Source of the DNA: Megaustenia siamemsis
Taxonomy: Eukaryota > Mollusca > Gastropoda > Stylommatophora > Ariophantidae
Assembly: GCA_032433765.1 (NCBI GenBank)
Contig: JAVIAB010000102.1
Location: 13,514,414-13,578,413, forward strand
Direction: 5' to 3'
DNA: 64,000 nucleotides
Positions 10,682-21,384 of this stretch are shown here, in pieces. The position numbers and the translations under genes were made by a program. The first letter of the stretch is position 1; every line of letters begins with the position of its first letter. The notes under the pieces were generated by a model that was given only the letters and a program-made list of their open reading frames with translations, did no database searches and was not told the origin of the DNA.

Positions 10682-11439
10682 CTTTACTGATATAGAAGAC
10701 CTAATATTGCAGTGCCTCTAGGCAGCAAAAGTAAGATGGTTTCCCAGCCATTTCCTGGAAGTAGACAAACTCCAACTTCTCCAGTAAAAGCTGGGAATGT
10801 CAAAGAGGACATTATGACCCGCCACACTCTATACAGTTAGTGTGTTTTACTTGAAAGCTTTTGTCGACACGTTGTAGTTTGTCCTGTCTTTCTTTTAATT
10901 AAGCTGCTCAATATTTCTGTATGTTTAATTTATATACCAGTGTGGGCGCACTCACTAACAAAGCGGGTGGAATAATCGGCATACACACACGCAATATCAA
11001 CAACGTTAAGTATTCACCCCACAGCGGTACATATAAACAGCTACTCTCCAAGCTGTGGCTGGCGCGTTAAATCATGTGAGTATACAGGCCAGGTCATCAC
11101 GATCTTCAACTCACATTAAAACACATTTCAGAAACGAACAACGCAGTTCGGTCTAGTCATCTGGTATCTTTATTGCCCCATCACGTGAGTCATAAATTCT
11201 GGCGTCGCTGGCGATACCTGGGTCTTACGCAAAAACACGAAACTCTATTTATTAAAATAATTAAATTATTATTAAAAGAGTTAAATTAATGTTCTGTATT
11301 TATCAAAAATATGCATCTAATCAAAAATACAGTGCGTGAAAATTAAGCTTTGAATGTTCAACTCAAACGTTTTATCAACCCATACATACGCAGGTGAAAG
11401 TTGTAAAACATTTTTTGTTCTCAATATGACGATCATCAT
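10682..11439. other. Unassigned DNA
   Basis: Mixed-composition DNA with no recognised domain, RNA gene or repeat shared elsewhere in the window. AT-rich from 11230 to 11350. Confidence 0.4.
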
Positions 11440-11875
11440 TTTAGGGAGGACGTGAACTTCCATAGTATATGGTGGATAGGCGGCAGGAACCATTGAAGGC
11501 TATGTCTGAAGGGTTTTCCTTGTTGTAGTATCCTCATATTCCAAGTCCGGCTTGTTGCAGGAGCTACTGAGTTAAGTGCTCTGTGCACACCGTGAGCTGT
11601 GTGTTTCATCCGTTTTGATCATGTTTCGATGTCCCAATTGTTTACGATGAAGGATGATATCATATGACAGGGAACAGTTGACTGTGTTCCCTTTCTGCGC
11701 GGCTTCGCCTTATGTCTTTTGGCGTGTGCTGAGACTGCTACGATGGGGACTACAGTTACCTTTCTTTGTTTGGGAGATGAGTTAGTATTTCGGATGATTC
11801 CACTGGCACGGGCGGTTGAGCAATTATGGATTTTAATTCGTTTGCAGTGATACCGAGGCCTTCCATAACCAATAA
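11440..11875 (-). repeat. Dispersed repeat D
   Basis: About 430 bp shared with 30175-30605 (+) and 57935-58395 (-). Common words include AATTAAAATCCATAA, CAGTGGAATCATCC and CATCGAACCATGAT-like variants. Short frames exist but differ among copies, so I infer a non-coding mobile element. The sequence just right of it (11960-12050) also resembles 57870-57950, so the element may be longer. Confidence 0.65.
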
Positions 11876-12129
11876 CCAATAAGTTGGAAAACAGTGAAAG
11901 AGATTGAGAGGAAACTAAATGCTTTAGAAGACATTACCCAAATTTAAAAAAAAATACTCTATGTGTAATGAAATTAATTCAAGACTAACATTGAGATTCG
12001 AGAAATGGTCATGCAGCCAGAGATCTCATCTACGATTAGGAAGAAAAGGTGCACACAAGTCTGAGATGTGTTAAGAAGAGACAACAAAAGAATTTAAAAA
12101 CAGAATCTTCGTGTGAAACATCAAAAAAC

Positions 12130-12642
12130 AGAATGTATATGGTCAGAGTCACAAGGCTACACGCACGCCTGCATACTGAGTGATTCGATGAGCATGATGA
12201 GAAAGTGGAGGCGGGCTTTGTACGCTTGCAATTGGTATAATCATTGTAGAAGTCAAATATACGTAGGGTCGCCTTTGCCTATGTACCTGGACATGCTGGA
12301 GTACGGGGAAATAAAAGAGCGGACAGGTTGGCTAGCTGTGCTGTCATTGAAGACGGTCACCCGATGGATCGGGCGGACATGATCAATGGCCTCCTAGATG
12401 TGAGTAGGGCACAGGATTTCGACAACCATGAATCCACGTCACTCCTTCGGATGAAAGAGATGAGAGTTAAGATGGGCACAGCCAGAAACGAGAAACTTAG
12501 TGGGTGTATAATAAGACTTATAAACCAACACAGAACTGGAGTCGTCAGTCGCTGGACACTGCGAGACTTGCTGAGGAGGGGATATGAACACCTATGGACA
12601 TGTCAGGAGTGCAAAGATGATGACCCGCAAATATCTCAATAA
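12130..12642 (+). mobile_element. I-like LINE, RNase H domain and C-terminus
   Basis: 5'-truncated copy starting inside the RNase H domain (ACILSDSMSMM). Frame changes follow, then TSLLRMKEMRVKMGTARNEK, RLINQHRTGVVSRWTLRDLL and the cysteine motif HLWTCQECK, ending DPQISQ-stop. Same family as 15762, 17850, 20215 and 56285. Confidence 0.85.
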
Positions 12643-12975
12643 CTTAGGAAGACCTAGAGAGACATAACAAGGACACCTACAAGAGAAGTTGGCGGACATT
12701 AAATAAGATCGAACGCTAGAGTAGAGACGGGTGGCTAAAACACTGCGACGTCTAACGGCGCGACAGATCTATCCAGGATAACAATGCACTTGATAATTTA
12801 CTTGAAACTAAATCTCTCTTCCACAGCGCTTTACTATATCTCCATCCCTCAGTCCTTTCTTCTTCGCATTTTTACCAATTCAGGCATCAAGGGAGATACC
12901 AATTTCTGGTTCTTGTTCTTCTGACAGAGTTACAGCCCCTTGTTTGGTTGCTATGACAGTATCACTCCAAAGTAG
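12643..12975. other. Flank between LINE and minisatellite
   Basis: No gene is recognised. The left 130 bases may still belong to the I-like element's surroundings. Confidence 0.35.
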
Positions 12976-13236
12976 TCAAGGTATGCCTCGAGGTCTGGGT
13001 CTGTCCCAAGCTCTGGGTCTGCCCCAAGCTCTGGGTCTGCCTCGAGGTCTGGGTCTGCCCCAAGCTTTGGGTCTGCCTCAAGGTCTGGGCATGCCTCAAG
13101 CTCTGGGTCTGCCCCAAGCTCTGGGTCTGCCTCGAGGTCTGGGTCTGCCCCAAGCTTTGGGTCTGCCTCAAGGTCTGGGCATGCCTCAAGCTCTGGGTCT
13201 GCCCCAAGCTCTAGGTCTGTCTCAAGCTCTCCGTTC
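12976..13236. repeat. 18-bp minisatellite with 90-108-bp higher order
   Basis: Units of the type CTGGGTCTGCCCCAAGCT encode GLPQAL in the + frame. A larger block of about five units (with GGGCATGCCTCAAGCTCT) is repeated. The frame 12944-13585 is open only because 18 is a multiple of three. Confidence 0.9.
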
Positions 13237-13445
13237 TCCTACACTTTTTCCATATGCCTTACATGCTATGTCATCACTAGATATTCTCTCCAGATGGCCA
13301 AACCATTTCATTTCTTGTCATTGTTTGCAATTCAAAATTGGCTCTATGTCAACTCTTTCTCTTATAACCTCGTTTCTGATTGTGTCTCTTCAGGTCACCC
13401 CTACCGCTTTTCTCAAAGCATCTCATTTATGTGGACCCAAACTTT
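13237..13445 (-). mobile_element. Probable LINE tail fragment
   Basis: On - the stretch near 13290-13320 reads EMKWFGHLERISSDD, like the 'M-WFGH-V' block of LINE C-termini. The rest is too decayed to assign. Confidence 0.4.
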
Positions 13446-13469
13446 ATTTACTGACTATATCCGATTGCA

Positions 13470-13815
13470 CGCAGAATAAAAGTATGGAAATGGCAAGACA
13501 AAATCACTATCGCAGAATTTATGGAAATGAACCAGTCAAATACTTGTGGATAAAGAGATACAGCGAAGACGATGGCGCTGGATAGGACACACACTGCGGA
13601 AAGCCATCTGAGAGTATTACACAACAGGTCCTTTTTGGAGTCCCCAAGGAAAAGGACAAAGTGGAAGACCAAAATATTCTTGGAGAAGAAAGATGGAAGC
13701 AGAGATGAAGATGGTGGGGAAGACACGAAATAATCTTAAAAGAATAGCAAGAAACAGAACGGCGTGGGCAGTGTTTGTTGAAAACCTATGCTCAACAGGG
13801 AGCTGAAAGTTAGAA
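13470..13815 (+). mobile_element. LINE-6 C-terminal fragment
   Basis: Encodes RRRWRWIGHTLRKP, then a GRPKYSWRRKMEAEMK-type block and RIARNRTAWAVFVENLCSTG before a stop, with frameshifts. This is a widely found LINE tail. Other copies are at 13855, 15276, 22080, 25010 and 35795. It runs into a (GA)n tract. Confidence 0.85.
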
Positions 13816-13854
13816 AAGAGAGAGAGAGAGAGAGAGAAAAGAGGGGAGGGGACG

Positions 13855-14110
13855 AAGAGGAAGGCGAAAATATACTTGGAAGCAGAGATGAAGATGATGG
13901 GGAAGACATGGAACGATCTTAAAAGAATGGCAAAAAAGAACGGCTTGATAAATGTTCGTTGAAGAACACCGGATGTAGGCCGAAACGTCAGTATTTTGTT
14001 GTTTTCCTTTTTTGTAAAGCTGTCCCCATACCTTATAGGAGTGTACACCCCACTAATAGTTCGTTCAAGACCTATGCTCCACTGGGAGCTGAAAGGCAGA
14101 AGAAGATTTC
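13855..14110 (+). mobile_element. LINE-6 fragment split by a short insert
   Basis: The left part (EAEMKMMGKTWNDLKRMAKK) and the right part (TYAPLGAERQ-like 3' end) belong to one LINE-6 tail. They are separated by an insert at 13965-14058 flanked by GTTCGTTGAAG and GTTCGTTCAAG (one mismatch). Confidence 0.75.
13965..14058 (+). mobile_element. Short repeat F inserted in LINE-6
   Basis: A 94-bp insert with GTAGGCCGAAACGTCAGTAT and CCATACCTTATAGGAGTGTA. Its two halves recur at 33550-33605 (inverted) and 34065-34090 (direct). An 11-bp, one-mismatch TSD flanks it. Confidence 0.6.
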
Positions 14111-14411
14111 CGACTGACGTCATTATACCCCCAACCACCCTGCTCGCAAATGTGAAAACGTCACAAACTTTGAGTGATTCCTTTACAGCCTGCGGGCCTT
14201 ATTAATAATATAGTTGGATGTGTGTGGTGGTATAGCCAGCTACAAATTACTTCCCTTTATCGATTAATTCCTAGAATAAACTGCACACAAATAGTCTACT
14301 GTTTCTGTAAATAAGATTGCCAGACACCAGGATCTCGCAGGTCACGTACTACCTTAAAGGTGTACGCTCCGCGCGTCCGGCCAGGTATTTATCTTATTAT
14401 ATGATAGTCTT

Positions 14412-14535
14412 GAAAACAAGCGCGCTACATTATTATCTCGTCTGGAAAATAAGCGCGCTACATTATTATCTCGTCTGGAAAATAAGCGCGCTACATTATT
14501 ATCTCGTCTGGAAAATAAGCGCGCTACATTATTAT
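14412..14535. repeat. 33-bp minisatellite, four copies
   Basis: Unit contains AAAATAAGCGCGCTACATTA and TTATCTCGTCTGG, almost perfect. Confidence 0.95.
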
Positions 14536-14662
14536 GTCCTTTTATTGTGAAGAAACCATGTTTATCAGAAAACCTCCCCTCCTGTTCTTTCTTTCTTCTC
14601 TCTCTCCTTCTTTCATTCTTCCTTGCTCTTTTTTTATGTCGTCCTTCCTTCTCCATCTCAGT

Positions 14663-14966
14663 ATTTCTCAGTCAACTGTACCGACGTCTACCTGTATTTA
14701 TTTAAAGATATCTCTCAGTCAACTGTACCGACGTCTACCTGTATTTATTTAAAGATATCTCTCAGTCAACTGTACCGACGTCTTCCTGTATTTATTTAAA
14801 GATATCTCTCAGTCAACTGTACCGACGTCTACCTGTATTTATTTAAAGATATCTCGCAGTCAACTGTACCGACGTCTACCTGTATTTATTTAAAGATATC
14901 TCTCAGTCAACTGTACCGACGTCTACTTGTATTTATTTAAAGATATCTCGCAGTCAACTGTACCGA
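14663..14966. repeat. 47-bp minisatellite, six to seven copies
   Basis: Unit contains CAGTCAACTGTACCGACGTC and TGTATTTATTTAAAGATATC. The last unit breaks off within ACCGACCTC, where repeat B begins. Confidence 0.95.
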
Positions 14967-14967
14967 C

Positions 14968-15482
14968 CTCTCCTCTGAGCATCTCCTGAATTTAGATAAC
15001 GGAGAAGGCGCCTCACAGTAGCAGAAGTGGAAGCTGTCAGTGACACACAGCTGATGACTTGCGCCACGATTGATGAACCAGAACCATCCTCCACCTCTTC
15101 GCAGTGCCTCCAGAAACTGACAAACCTATCTAATCTGGCCAAGTTAGTAAGGACTGAAGAAGGAAGGCAACCCGGTACTGAAAAATAACATGCTGAAGCC
15201 GGATGTGTTGGGCCGAAAGGCGCTGATATCACAATTCTACTTTAAACTGCAATATAGCGTATCTACGTCCACTTTCTTCTTCTTCTAAGTTTCAGCTCCC
15301 TGTGGAGCATAGGTCTTCAACAAACACTTTCCAAGTCGTTCTGTTTCTTGCCATTCTCTTAAGATCATTCCATGTCTTCCCCATCATCTCCATCTCTGCT
15401 ACTATCTGTCTTCTCCAAGGACGTCCACTTTACGTCAGATGACGTAGAGAACAATCGATTCCTCTTGTAGTCATCAGATGAA
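14968..15482 (-). mobile_element. Composite repeat B, split by a LINE-6 insertion
   Basis: Shares GAACCATCC, GGATGTGTTGGGCCGAAAGG and the ATGACG...GTCATC end with the copies at 21385, 42700, 45800, 49990, 58780 and 63045. Positions 15276-15420 are a foreign LINE fragment flanked by an exact 11-bp duplication of B sequence. Confidence 0.85.
15276..15420 (-). mobile_element. LINE-6 tail inserted in repeat B
   Basis: On - it encodes the LINE-6 C-terminus (EMEMMGKTWNDLKRMARNRT). It is flanked by ACGTCCACTTT at 15265-15275 and 15421-15431, an 11-bp TSD. Confidence 0.88.
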
Positions 15483-15761
15483 CGGCAGAAGACATTTAGA
15501 CAGCATCCCTATTGAACAACATGAAGATCCGGGAGTCGCGCCAGGGCTTTTCTGCCAGCCCCTATTTCACGCTGTTGTAGAGCTTCCTTGATAATGTCAC
15601 CCCGTCTTACTATTGATTTGTCTTCAGCTGTTATACGCCTTTCGTTTTTCTGTCACGCCTTTGAATGGTACCCATAACCGTTCCTGATCGCAATACTGAA
15701 AACGACAGTAGCTTTGGGTGACCCCCTCTCAGCCTGAGGGTTTGAAATATAGTGGGTGTTG
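15483..15761. other. Unassigned DNA
   Basis: No recognised coding or repeat content between repeat B and the I-like LINE. Confidence 0.35.
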
Positions 15762-16082
15762 TTATTGAGTTATTTGCGGGTCATCATCATTGCACTCCGA
15801 ACATGTCCATAAGTGTTCAGATCCCCTCCTCAGCAAGTCCTGCAGTGTCCAGCGACTGACGACTCCAGGTCTGTGTTGGTTGATTAGTCTTCTTACACGC
15901 CCACAAAGTTCCTCGTTTCTAGCTGTGCCCATCTTAACTCCCATCTCTTTCATCCGAAGGAGTGACGTGGACTCATGGTTGTCTAAGCTCTGTGCCCTTC
16001 CCACATCTCGGAGGGCACTGATGATGTCCGTCCGATCCATCGGCTAACCATCCTCAACGATATCGCTGCTAGCCAACCTGTC
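15762..16082 (-). mobile_element. I-like LINE, C-terminal fragment
   Basis: Open from the region after RNase H to the stop: PMDRTDIISALRDVGRAQS, TSLLRMKEMGVKMGTARNEE, HLWTCSECNDDDPQITQ. Only one stop (at about 16042) separates the upstream RLAS part. Confidence 0.88.
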
Positions 16083-16381
16083 TACAACTGGCGTTGTATA
16101 GAACCACAAAGCATAAGCTCCCGCTTAGTAAACCATTTTTATTTGTTAACTCTATGGGCAACCATAAATATTTATCCATTCAATTGCTACTGTTGGAACA
16201 TACATAAAATTGCACTCTTTATAATTTGCATTTGTTCGCAGATAAACACTAGATAAGAGAGGGATAAACAACGTCTGATTCCAGATCATTAAAACAACAG
16301 CAGGTGGCTGAGAGAAATCAGATAACAGATCACAGTTAAAAATCCGAACAGAGATAAGTTAAAAATTAGATTACCGATTGT
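16083..16381. other. Unassigned DNA
   Basis: AT-rich flank of the 24-bp minisatellite. No gene is recognised. Confidence 0.35.
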
Positions 16382-16735
16382 GTTAAAAATCCGATCGCAT
16401 GTAAAGTTAAAAATCCGATCACGTGTAAAGTTAAAAATTCGATCACATGTCAAGTTAAAAATCCGATCGCGTGTAAAGTTAAACATCCGATCACGTGTAA
16501 AGTTAAACATCCGATCGCATGTAAAGTTAAAAATCCGATCACATATAAAGTTAAAAATCCGATCACGTGTAAAGTTAAAAATCCGATCACATGTAAAGTT
16601 AAAAATCCGATCACGTGTAAAGTTAAAAATCCGATCACATGTAAAGTTAAAAATCCGATCACGTGTAAAGTTAAAAATCCGATCACATGTAAAGTTAAAC
16701 ATCCGATCACATGTTAAAAAATCCGTTCACTTACA
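16382..16735. repeat. 24-bp minisatellite, about 14 copies
   Basis: Unit GTTAAAAATCCGATCACGTG plus TAAA, alternating CACGTG, CACATG and GCATG cores. The frames on both strands (for example KIRSHVKL repeats) are period artefacts. The alternation of CACGTG and CACATG gives a two-unit higher-order pattern. Confidence 0.95.
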
Positions 16736-16985
16736 GAGAGTTAAAAATCCGATAACACATAAAGAGTCAAAAATGAAACATAACGGAGAGCTCTATATTT
16801 CTTCTTCTTCTTCTTTATTGTTAACCAACTGAGAGAGCGCTGTGCATTGTGTGGATAATTTACGACAAACCCCCGATTTCTGCGCCTTTTGGCACGAGCA
16901 GATTTGCATAAATGGCGCTGCAGGGTAAACGACCATTTCTGATCTACTATTTACGACTTTTAACTACCAAGTGTTCATTAACATG
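16736..16985. other. Spacer with (TTC)n
   Basis: Degenerate ends of the preceding array, a short TTC tract at about 16800-16816, then unassigned DNA. Confidence 0.4.
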
Positions 16986-16989
16986 CGCA

Positions 16990-17205
16990 GAGTGTACACT
17001 GGGCCTCTTGTTTTTTTTTCGCCATTATCCGAGAGGTTAGATATAGGATCTCACAACCCAGAGACCAGTGGAGGGTAAAGCCATGAAAGGAACCACGGAT
17101 TTGAAGCGAAAAGTTCCCACTGTTTGTAACGGGATTCGAACCCGAGACAATACAATGCAGAAGCCGAAGTCTGACCTCTAGACCACCCTGTCTCCCAAGT
17201 TGTAT
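16990..17205 (-). mobile_element. tRNA-derived SINE, family 3
   Basis: On - the head reads GGTGGTCTAGAGGTCAGAC (A-box region) and GGGTTCGAATCCC (B box), with the body word GGCTTTACCCT. It shares head and body with 44690-44935 and 48875-49120. As a gene it fails: there is no paired acceptor stem. Confidence 0.8.
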
Positions 17206-17319
17206 GTTCACGATGAAACAGCCACTTTTGGTTTCTTCTTCTTCTTCTTCTTCGGTGATCAGATTTTACTGTGTGTGTGTAACATCAAGACCGATAAACT
17301 GGTGGTCGGGTCACGGTGT

Positions 17320-17815
17320 GTTTGAGGTCATCGTTCATCACCATTGAGTGCCGTCTCCGCATCGAAGGTTGGCTACCATGGAGCGCCATTGCACTCTGTC
17401 TCTTGTTTTGATGGTGCAGATTGTTATAGGTTGACTTGTCCATCTTTTGATGTTACTCGTTCATGTTAGTCTTTTCTGCCTCTGCCTCTTTTACCTTGTA
17501 TTTTCCCCTTCCAATATTACTTTTATTAGGCTGTTGTGTCTTTTAACATGCCCCAAAAATTTCATTTGTCTTTGAATTGTATTTAGTAGTTCTCTTTTCA
17601 TTTTTGGTTGTTTTAAAACTTCATCGTTTGTTTTCTTTTCCTTCCGTCAAATTCTACCTATTCTTCTATATATACACATTTCAAAGGCTTCAATTTTCTG
17701 TTCCGTTTTCTGGTCTAATGTCCATGTTTCTGCACCATACAGGAATATTGAGAATATGTAACATTTTGCTATTCTTAGTTTTAGCCCTGGTGTTTTTTTT
17801 TGTTTGATGTTAGTA
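17320..17815 (-). mobile_element. LINE-4 fragment, C-terminal region
   Basis: On - it contains the KCYIFSIFLYGAETWTLD-type block, the GRIGRKEN/DEVLKQPK region and a tail of the QFLGHVKRH...GKIQGKRGR type seen at 41730. Frames are broken. Confidence 0.75.
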
Positions 17816-17849
17816 TATTTTTCATGGCATTAAAATAATTGTTTGCTAT

Positions 17850-18281
17850 TCATATCTGCACGTATGCAATGGATAGAGTTATTGAAGAATTTAAAAATAA
17901 CGTAATGTCACCTTTGTCTACGACCCAGGACATGCGGGAGTATGGGGAAATGAAAAAGCGGACAGGTTGGCTAGTTGCGCTATTGTTGAGGACGGTCAAC
18001 CAATGGATTGGGCGGACATCATCAATGCCCTCCGGGAAGTGGGAAGGACACAGGACTTTGACAACCATGAGTCCACGTCCGTCCTTCAGATGAAAGAGAT
18101 GGGAATTAAGATGGGCACAGCCAGGAACGAGAAACTTAATGGACGTTTAAGAAGACTAATCAACCAACATAGAACTGGAGTCGTCAGTCGCTGGACACTG
18201 CGAGACTTGCTGAGGAGGGGATCTGAGCACCTATGGACATGTTCGGAGTGCAATGATGAAGACCCGCAAATAACTCAATAA
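17850..18281 (+). mobile_element. I-like LINE, C-terminal fragment
   Basis: From the end of RNase H (FVYDPGHAGVWGNEKADRLA after frame correction by eye) through SVLQMKEMGIKMGTARNEK to HLWTCSECNDEDPQITQ-stop. The last 104 codons are open. The 3' tail is AACTCAATAACT. Confidence 0.85.
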
Positions 18282-18375
18282 CTATGCGGGAAGACAAAGA
18301 CAAAAAAATAGCAAGTCAACAAAGAACTGGAGTAATCAGTATCCGCGCACAGAGGGATATCATGGGGAGGAAATC

Positions 18376-18582
18376 TGACGTGCTCGCAACGAGGATGATC
18401 CGTCGACTAAGTTAAACTACTGACGTGCTCGACGTGCAAGCAACGAGGATGATCCGTCGACTAAGCTAAACTACTGACGTGCTCGACGTGCAAGCAACGA
18501 GGATGATCCGTCGACTAAGTTAAACTACTGACGTGCTCGACGTGCAAGCAACGAGGATGATCCGTCGACTAAGCTAAACTAA
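18376..18582. repeat. 54-bp minisatellite, about four copies
   Basis: Unit contains GACGTGCTCGACGTGCAAGC and AACGAGGATGATCCGTCGAC. It begins about 90 bp after the 3' end of the I-like LINE. Confidence 0.93.
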
Positions 18583-18849
18583 ACTAACTACTTCTCTCCA
18601 TCGTCCTCACTTAAAATGACGTTAAGTTGTTGAAGAAGAGTGGTGTTATCATTAATTACTTCATGCCAAATCGTGAAAGCTGCGTCTTTCTACCCGATTC
18701 GTCTTCATCGCTTAATTTTGTTTGCGTCGGGTTGCCTCCGCCCCTTCTCTGATTCCCACTCGCTTGAACAGACTGGTTAGTCTGGGGCACCATTGGGGAG
18801 TGAGGTAGGGGTGGAATATGGTTTTTATCAGTTCTAGTATTCGTCAATC

Positions 18850-19500
18850 ATGATGCACGCGATCAGCTATGAGCCTCTAGCAACTCTCAGCACCCGTCTT
18901 CTATCAAAAGCACTAGAAAATATGCCTCATTCGCGATATAACGATCCTCTTCAAGAAACTATGCCTCATTCGCGATATAACGATCCTCTTCAAGAAACTA
19001 TGCCTCATTCCCGCTATAACTATCCTCTTCTAGAAACTATGCCTCATTCCCGCTATAACTATCCTCTTCTAGAAACTATGTCTCATTCCCGCTATAACTA
19101 TCCTCTTCTAGAAACTATGCCTCTTTCCCGCTATAACTATCCTCTTCTAGAAACTATGTCTCATTCCCGCTATAACTATCCTCTTCTAGAAACTATGCCT
19201 CTTTCCCGCTATAACTATCCTCTTCTAGAAACTATGCCTCATTCCCGCTATAACTATCCTCTTCTAGAAACTATGCCTCATTCCCGCTATAACTATCCTC
19301 TTCTAGAAACTATGTCTCATTCCCGCTATAACTATCCTCTTCTAGAAACCATGCCTCATTCGAGATATAACGATCCTCTTCCAGAAACTATGCCTCATTC
19401 CCGCTATAACTATCCTCTTCTAGAAACCATGCCTCATTCGAGATATAACGATCCTCTTCCAGAAACTATGCCTCATTCCCGCTATAACTATCCTCTTTAG
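18850..19500 (+). repeat. 39-bp minisatellite with an uninterrupted 216-codon frame
   Basis: Fifteen copies (the last partial) of a 39-bp unit encode 13 residues of the type MPHSRYNYPLLET after a short unique leader (MMHAISYEPLATLSTRLL). Arg is written CGA, CGC or AGA in different copies, and Ser TCG or TCC, so those differences are silent; D/Y, Q/L/P, H/L and P/S differences are not. There is no signal peptide and no dibasic site, so a neuropeptide precursor is unlikely. It is most likely a minisatellite that happens to be open. Confidence 0.85.
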
Positions 19501-19980
19501 AGTATTAACAACGAAAGATCTATAACCCACACAAGCGTGTGGCCTACACACGATAACAGACAGCACAGCAATCAATTCTGTTTATAAATAATTCCTGAGC
19601 TGTGGATTGTTATTGTCGACTGGTTCGAAACTTACCCTATTGTTCTGCCTCTTCTTTTATGTTGTTTTGTTTGTCAATTTTTTCTGAGGGCTCTAAGAAA
19701 GCCAATACTCCACTGCAGTCTATGCCGTTCTCTCATATTTATTTTTTATTTGTTCTTGTTTGTTTATTTGCGTACGCTGGTTTTAGAGCACTGGCGAAAT
19801 CCCAAAAGATGTAATTTTACTGTTTTTCCTATTATCACACCGTCAGCGTGTGCTCAGATGTCCCTCGCCATACAGGCAGATATTCTCCGGCGTCAGAGGT
19901 ATACTCTTTCTCTCTTTTTTTTAAATTGTCAAATTTTTTATCTTTTCTTTTTTTACGTTTTTATGTAGCTTTTATAATAC
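19501..19980. other. Unassigned DNA with a SINE family 4 scrap
   Basis: Positions 19858-19885 (TCCCTCGCCATACAGGCAGA) match the body of the 6305-6585 element. The rest is T-rich and unassigned. Confidence 0.45.
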
Positions 19981-19982
19981 AG

Positions 19983-20181
19983 GGAGCCGCGATAGCTCAG
20001 TGGTTAGTGAACTGGACTACAGAGGACAAAAGGTCGGATTCGATCCTAATCGACGGCTTCCAGGTTCACCCAGCCTTAGATTGGTACTGGATTTTTTTTC
20101 AGGGAAATCATGTACTGAAGGTCTGTAAAATGTATGGTCACTAACACCATATTCCCTATACGCTACTTGGCGAGACAGGGG
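19983..20181 (+). mobile_element. tRNA-derived SINE, family 1, internally deleted
   Basis: Head with A box (GATAGCTCAGTGGTTAG) and diverged B box (GGATTCGATCC). About 50 bp covering the ACCGACCACATTACC body is missing between 20105 and 20110. The 3' end (CTTGGCGAGACAGGGG) is present. Confidence 0.92.
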
Positions 20182-20214
20182 CTCTATAATTACTTTAGAT
20201 AAAAAATATGTCTT

Positions 20215-21323
20215 TCTAAAAATTGACAGGCTGGAGAAAATGCAAAATGAAGCCATGCGCATTATCCTGGATGTACGAGGGACACTCCCTGTGTAACAAT
20301 GAGGTATCTTCTTGACTTTCCAACCATGGATGACAGACTCAAGATCTGGAGAGCACGAGCATACCTGAAGATTAGTACAGATAAAGAGCATCCATTGCAC
20401 CACGTGTTCAACACAGAGAAAGGTACCAGGCTAAAAAAGAGGCACTTCATGGGTGGGCCGAGCAGAAGAAGTCATCAAACAGGTATGTGGGCTTACCAAT
20501 ATCAGAGTTGGTGAGGAGTGGATACCGGTGCCTACGTCATTCAAGGGGACTTTCTCGTGTATTGTCACATTCGACAGGAAAAGTAGGGAACAGAATCCGG
20601 TCGTGGTTAATGCCGAGGTCAACGGTCTCATCTGCGATAACACCGATGAGAAAAATGTAGTCATCTATACAGACGGATCTGTAAGACGGTACGAAAGAAG
20701 TGCATGGGCATTTACAGCACGCTCGGCAGGCAGAATAGCCAAGGAAGACAGTGGTGCATACGCCATGACTACGGGTAGCATGACAATGGAGGTGATGGCA
20801 GTGACCAAGGCATTCAAATGGTTAGAGTCACAAGACTACACCCACGCATGTATACTGAGTGATTCGATGAGCATGATAAACAAAAGTGGAGGCGGGCTTT
20901 GTACGCATGCAATGGGTAGAGTCGTTGCAGAAATCCAAAATACGTAAGGTCACCTTTGTCTATGTCCCTGGACATGCGGGAGTACGGGGAAATGAGAGAG
21001 CGGACAGGTTGGCTAGCTGCGCTGTCGTTGAGGACGGGCAACCGATGGATCGGGCGGACATCATTACTGCCCTCCAAGATGTGGGAAGAGCCCAGGACTT
21101 CGACAAACACAGATCAACGTCACTTCTTCGGATGATGGAAATGGGAGTTAAGATGGGCACAGCCAGAAATGAGAAACTTGGTGGCCGTGTAAGAAGACTT
21201 ATCAACCAACATAGAACTGGAGTCGCCAGTCGCTGGACACTGAGGGAATTGCTGAGGAGGGGATCTGAGCACCTATGGACATGTTCGGAGTGCAATGATG
21301 ATGACCCGCAAATAACTCAATAA
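20215..21323 (+). mobile_element. I-like LINE, best copy: pre-RNase H, RNase H, C-terminus
   Basis: This is the longest copy of the family. In order: LDRLEKMQNEAMRIILDV (post-RT block), MDDRLKIWRARAYLKI, then an open frame (20453-20947) with RNase H motifs VIYTDGSVRR (first Asp), MEVMAVTKAF (Glu) and ILSDSMSMI (Asp). A frameshift near 20945 moves to a second frame (20886-21323) with FVYVPGHAGVRGNERADRL (last His/Asp motif), RMMEMGVKMGTARNEK and HLWTCSECNDDDPQITQ-stop. RNase H C-terminal to RT is known from the I group of LINEs. The tail repeats AACTCAAT. It is dead because of frameshifts. Confidence 0.92.
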
Positions 21324-21384
21324 CTCAATGTCTTTCTTCAAAAACATGAACACGGGTTCCAACAACGGCAAGGTAAAGGTAAGT

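Noticed and set aside
12944..13585. 213-residue frame with GLPQALGLPRGL repeats, resembling a structural or silk-like protein
   Set aside because: 18-bp minisatellite; after the array the frame runs into antisense and sense LINE fragments.
16289..16832. Three overlapping repeat frames (NFTRDRIF, LTLHVIGF, KIRSHVKL)
   Set aside because: Products of a 24-bp array in different phases.
18850..19500. Neuropeptide precursor
   Set aside because: No signal peptide and no dibasic cleavage sites between the 13-residue units.
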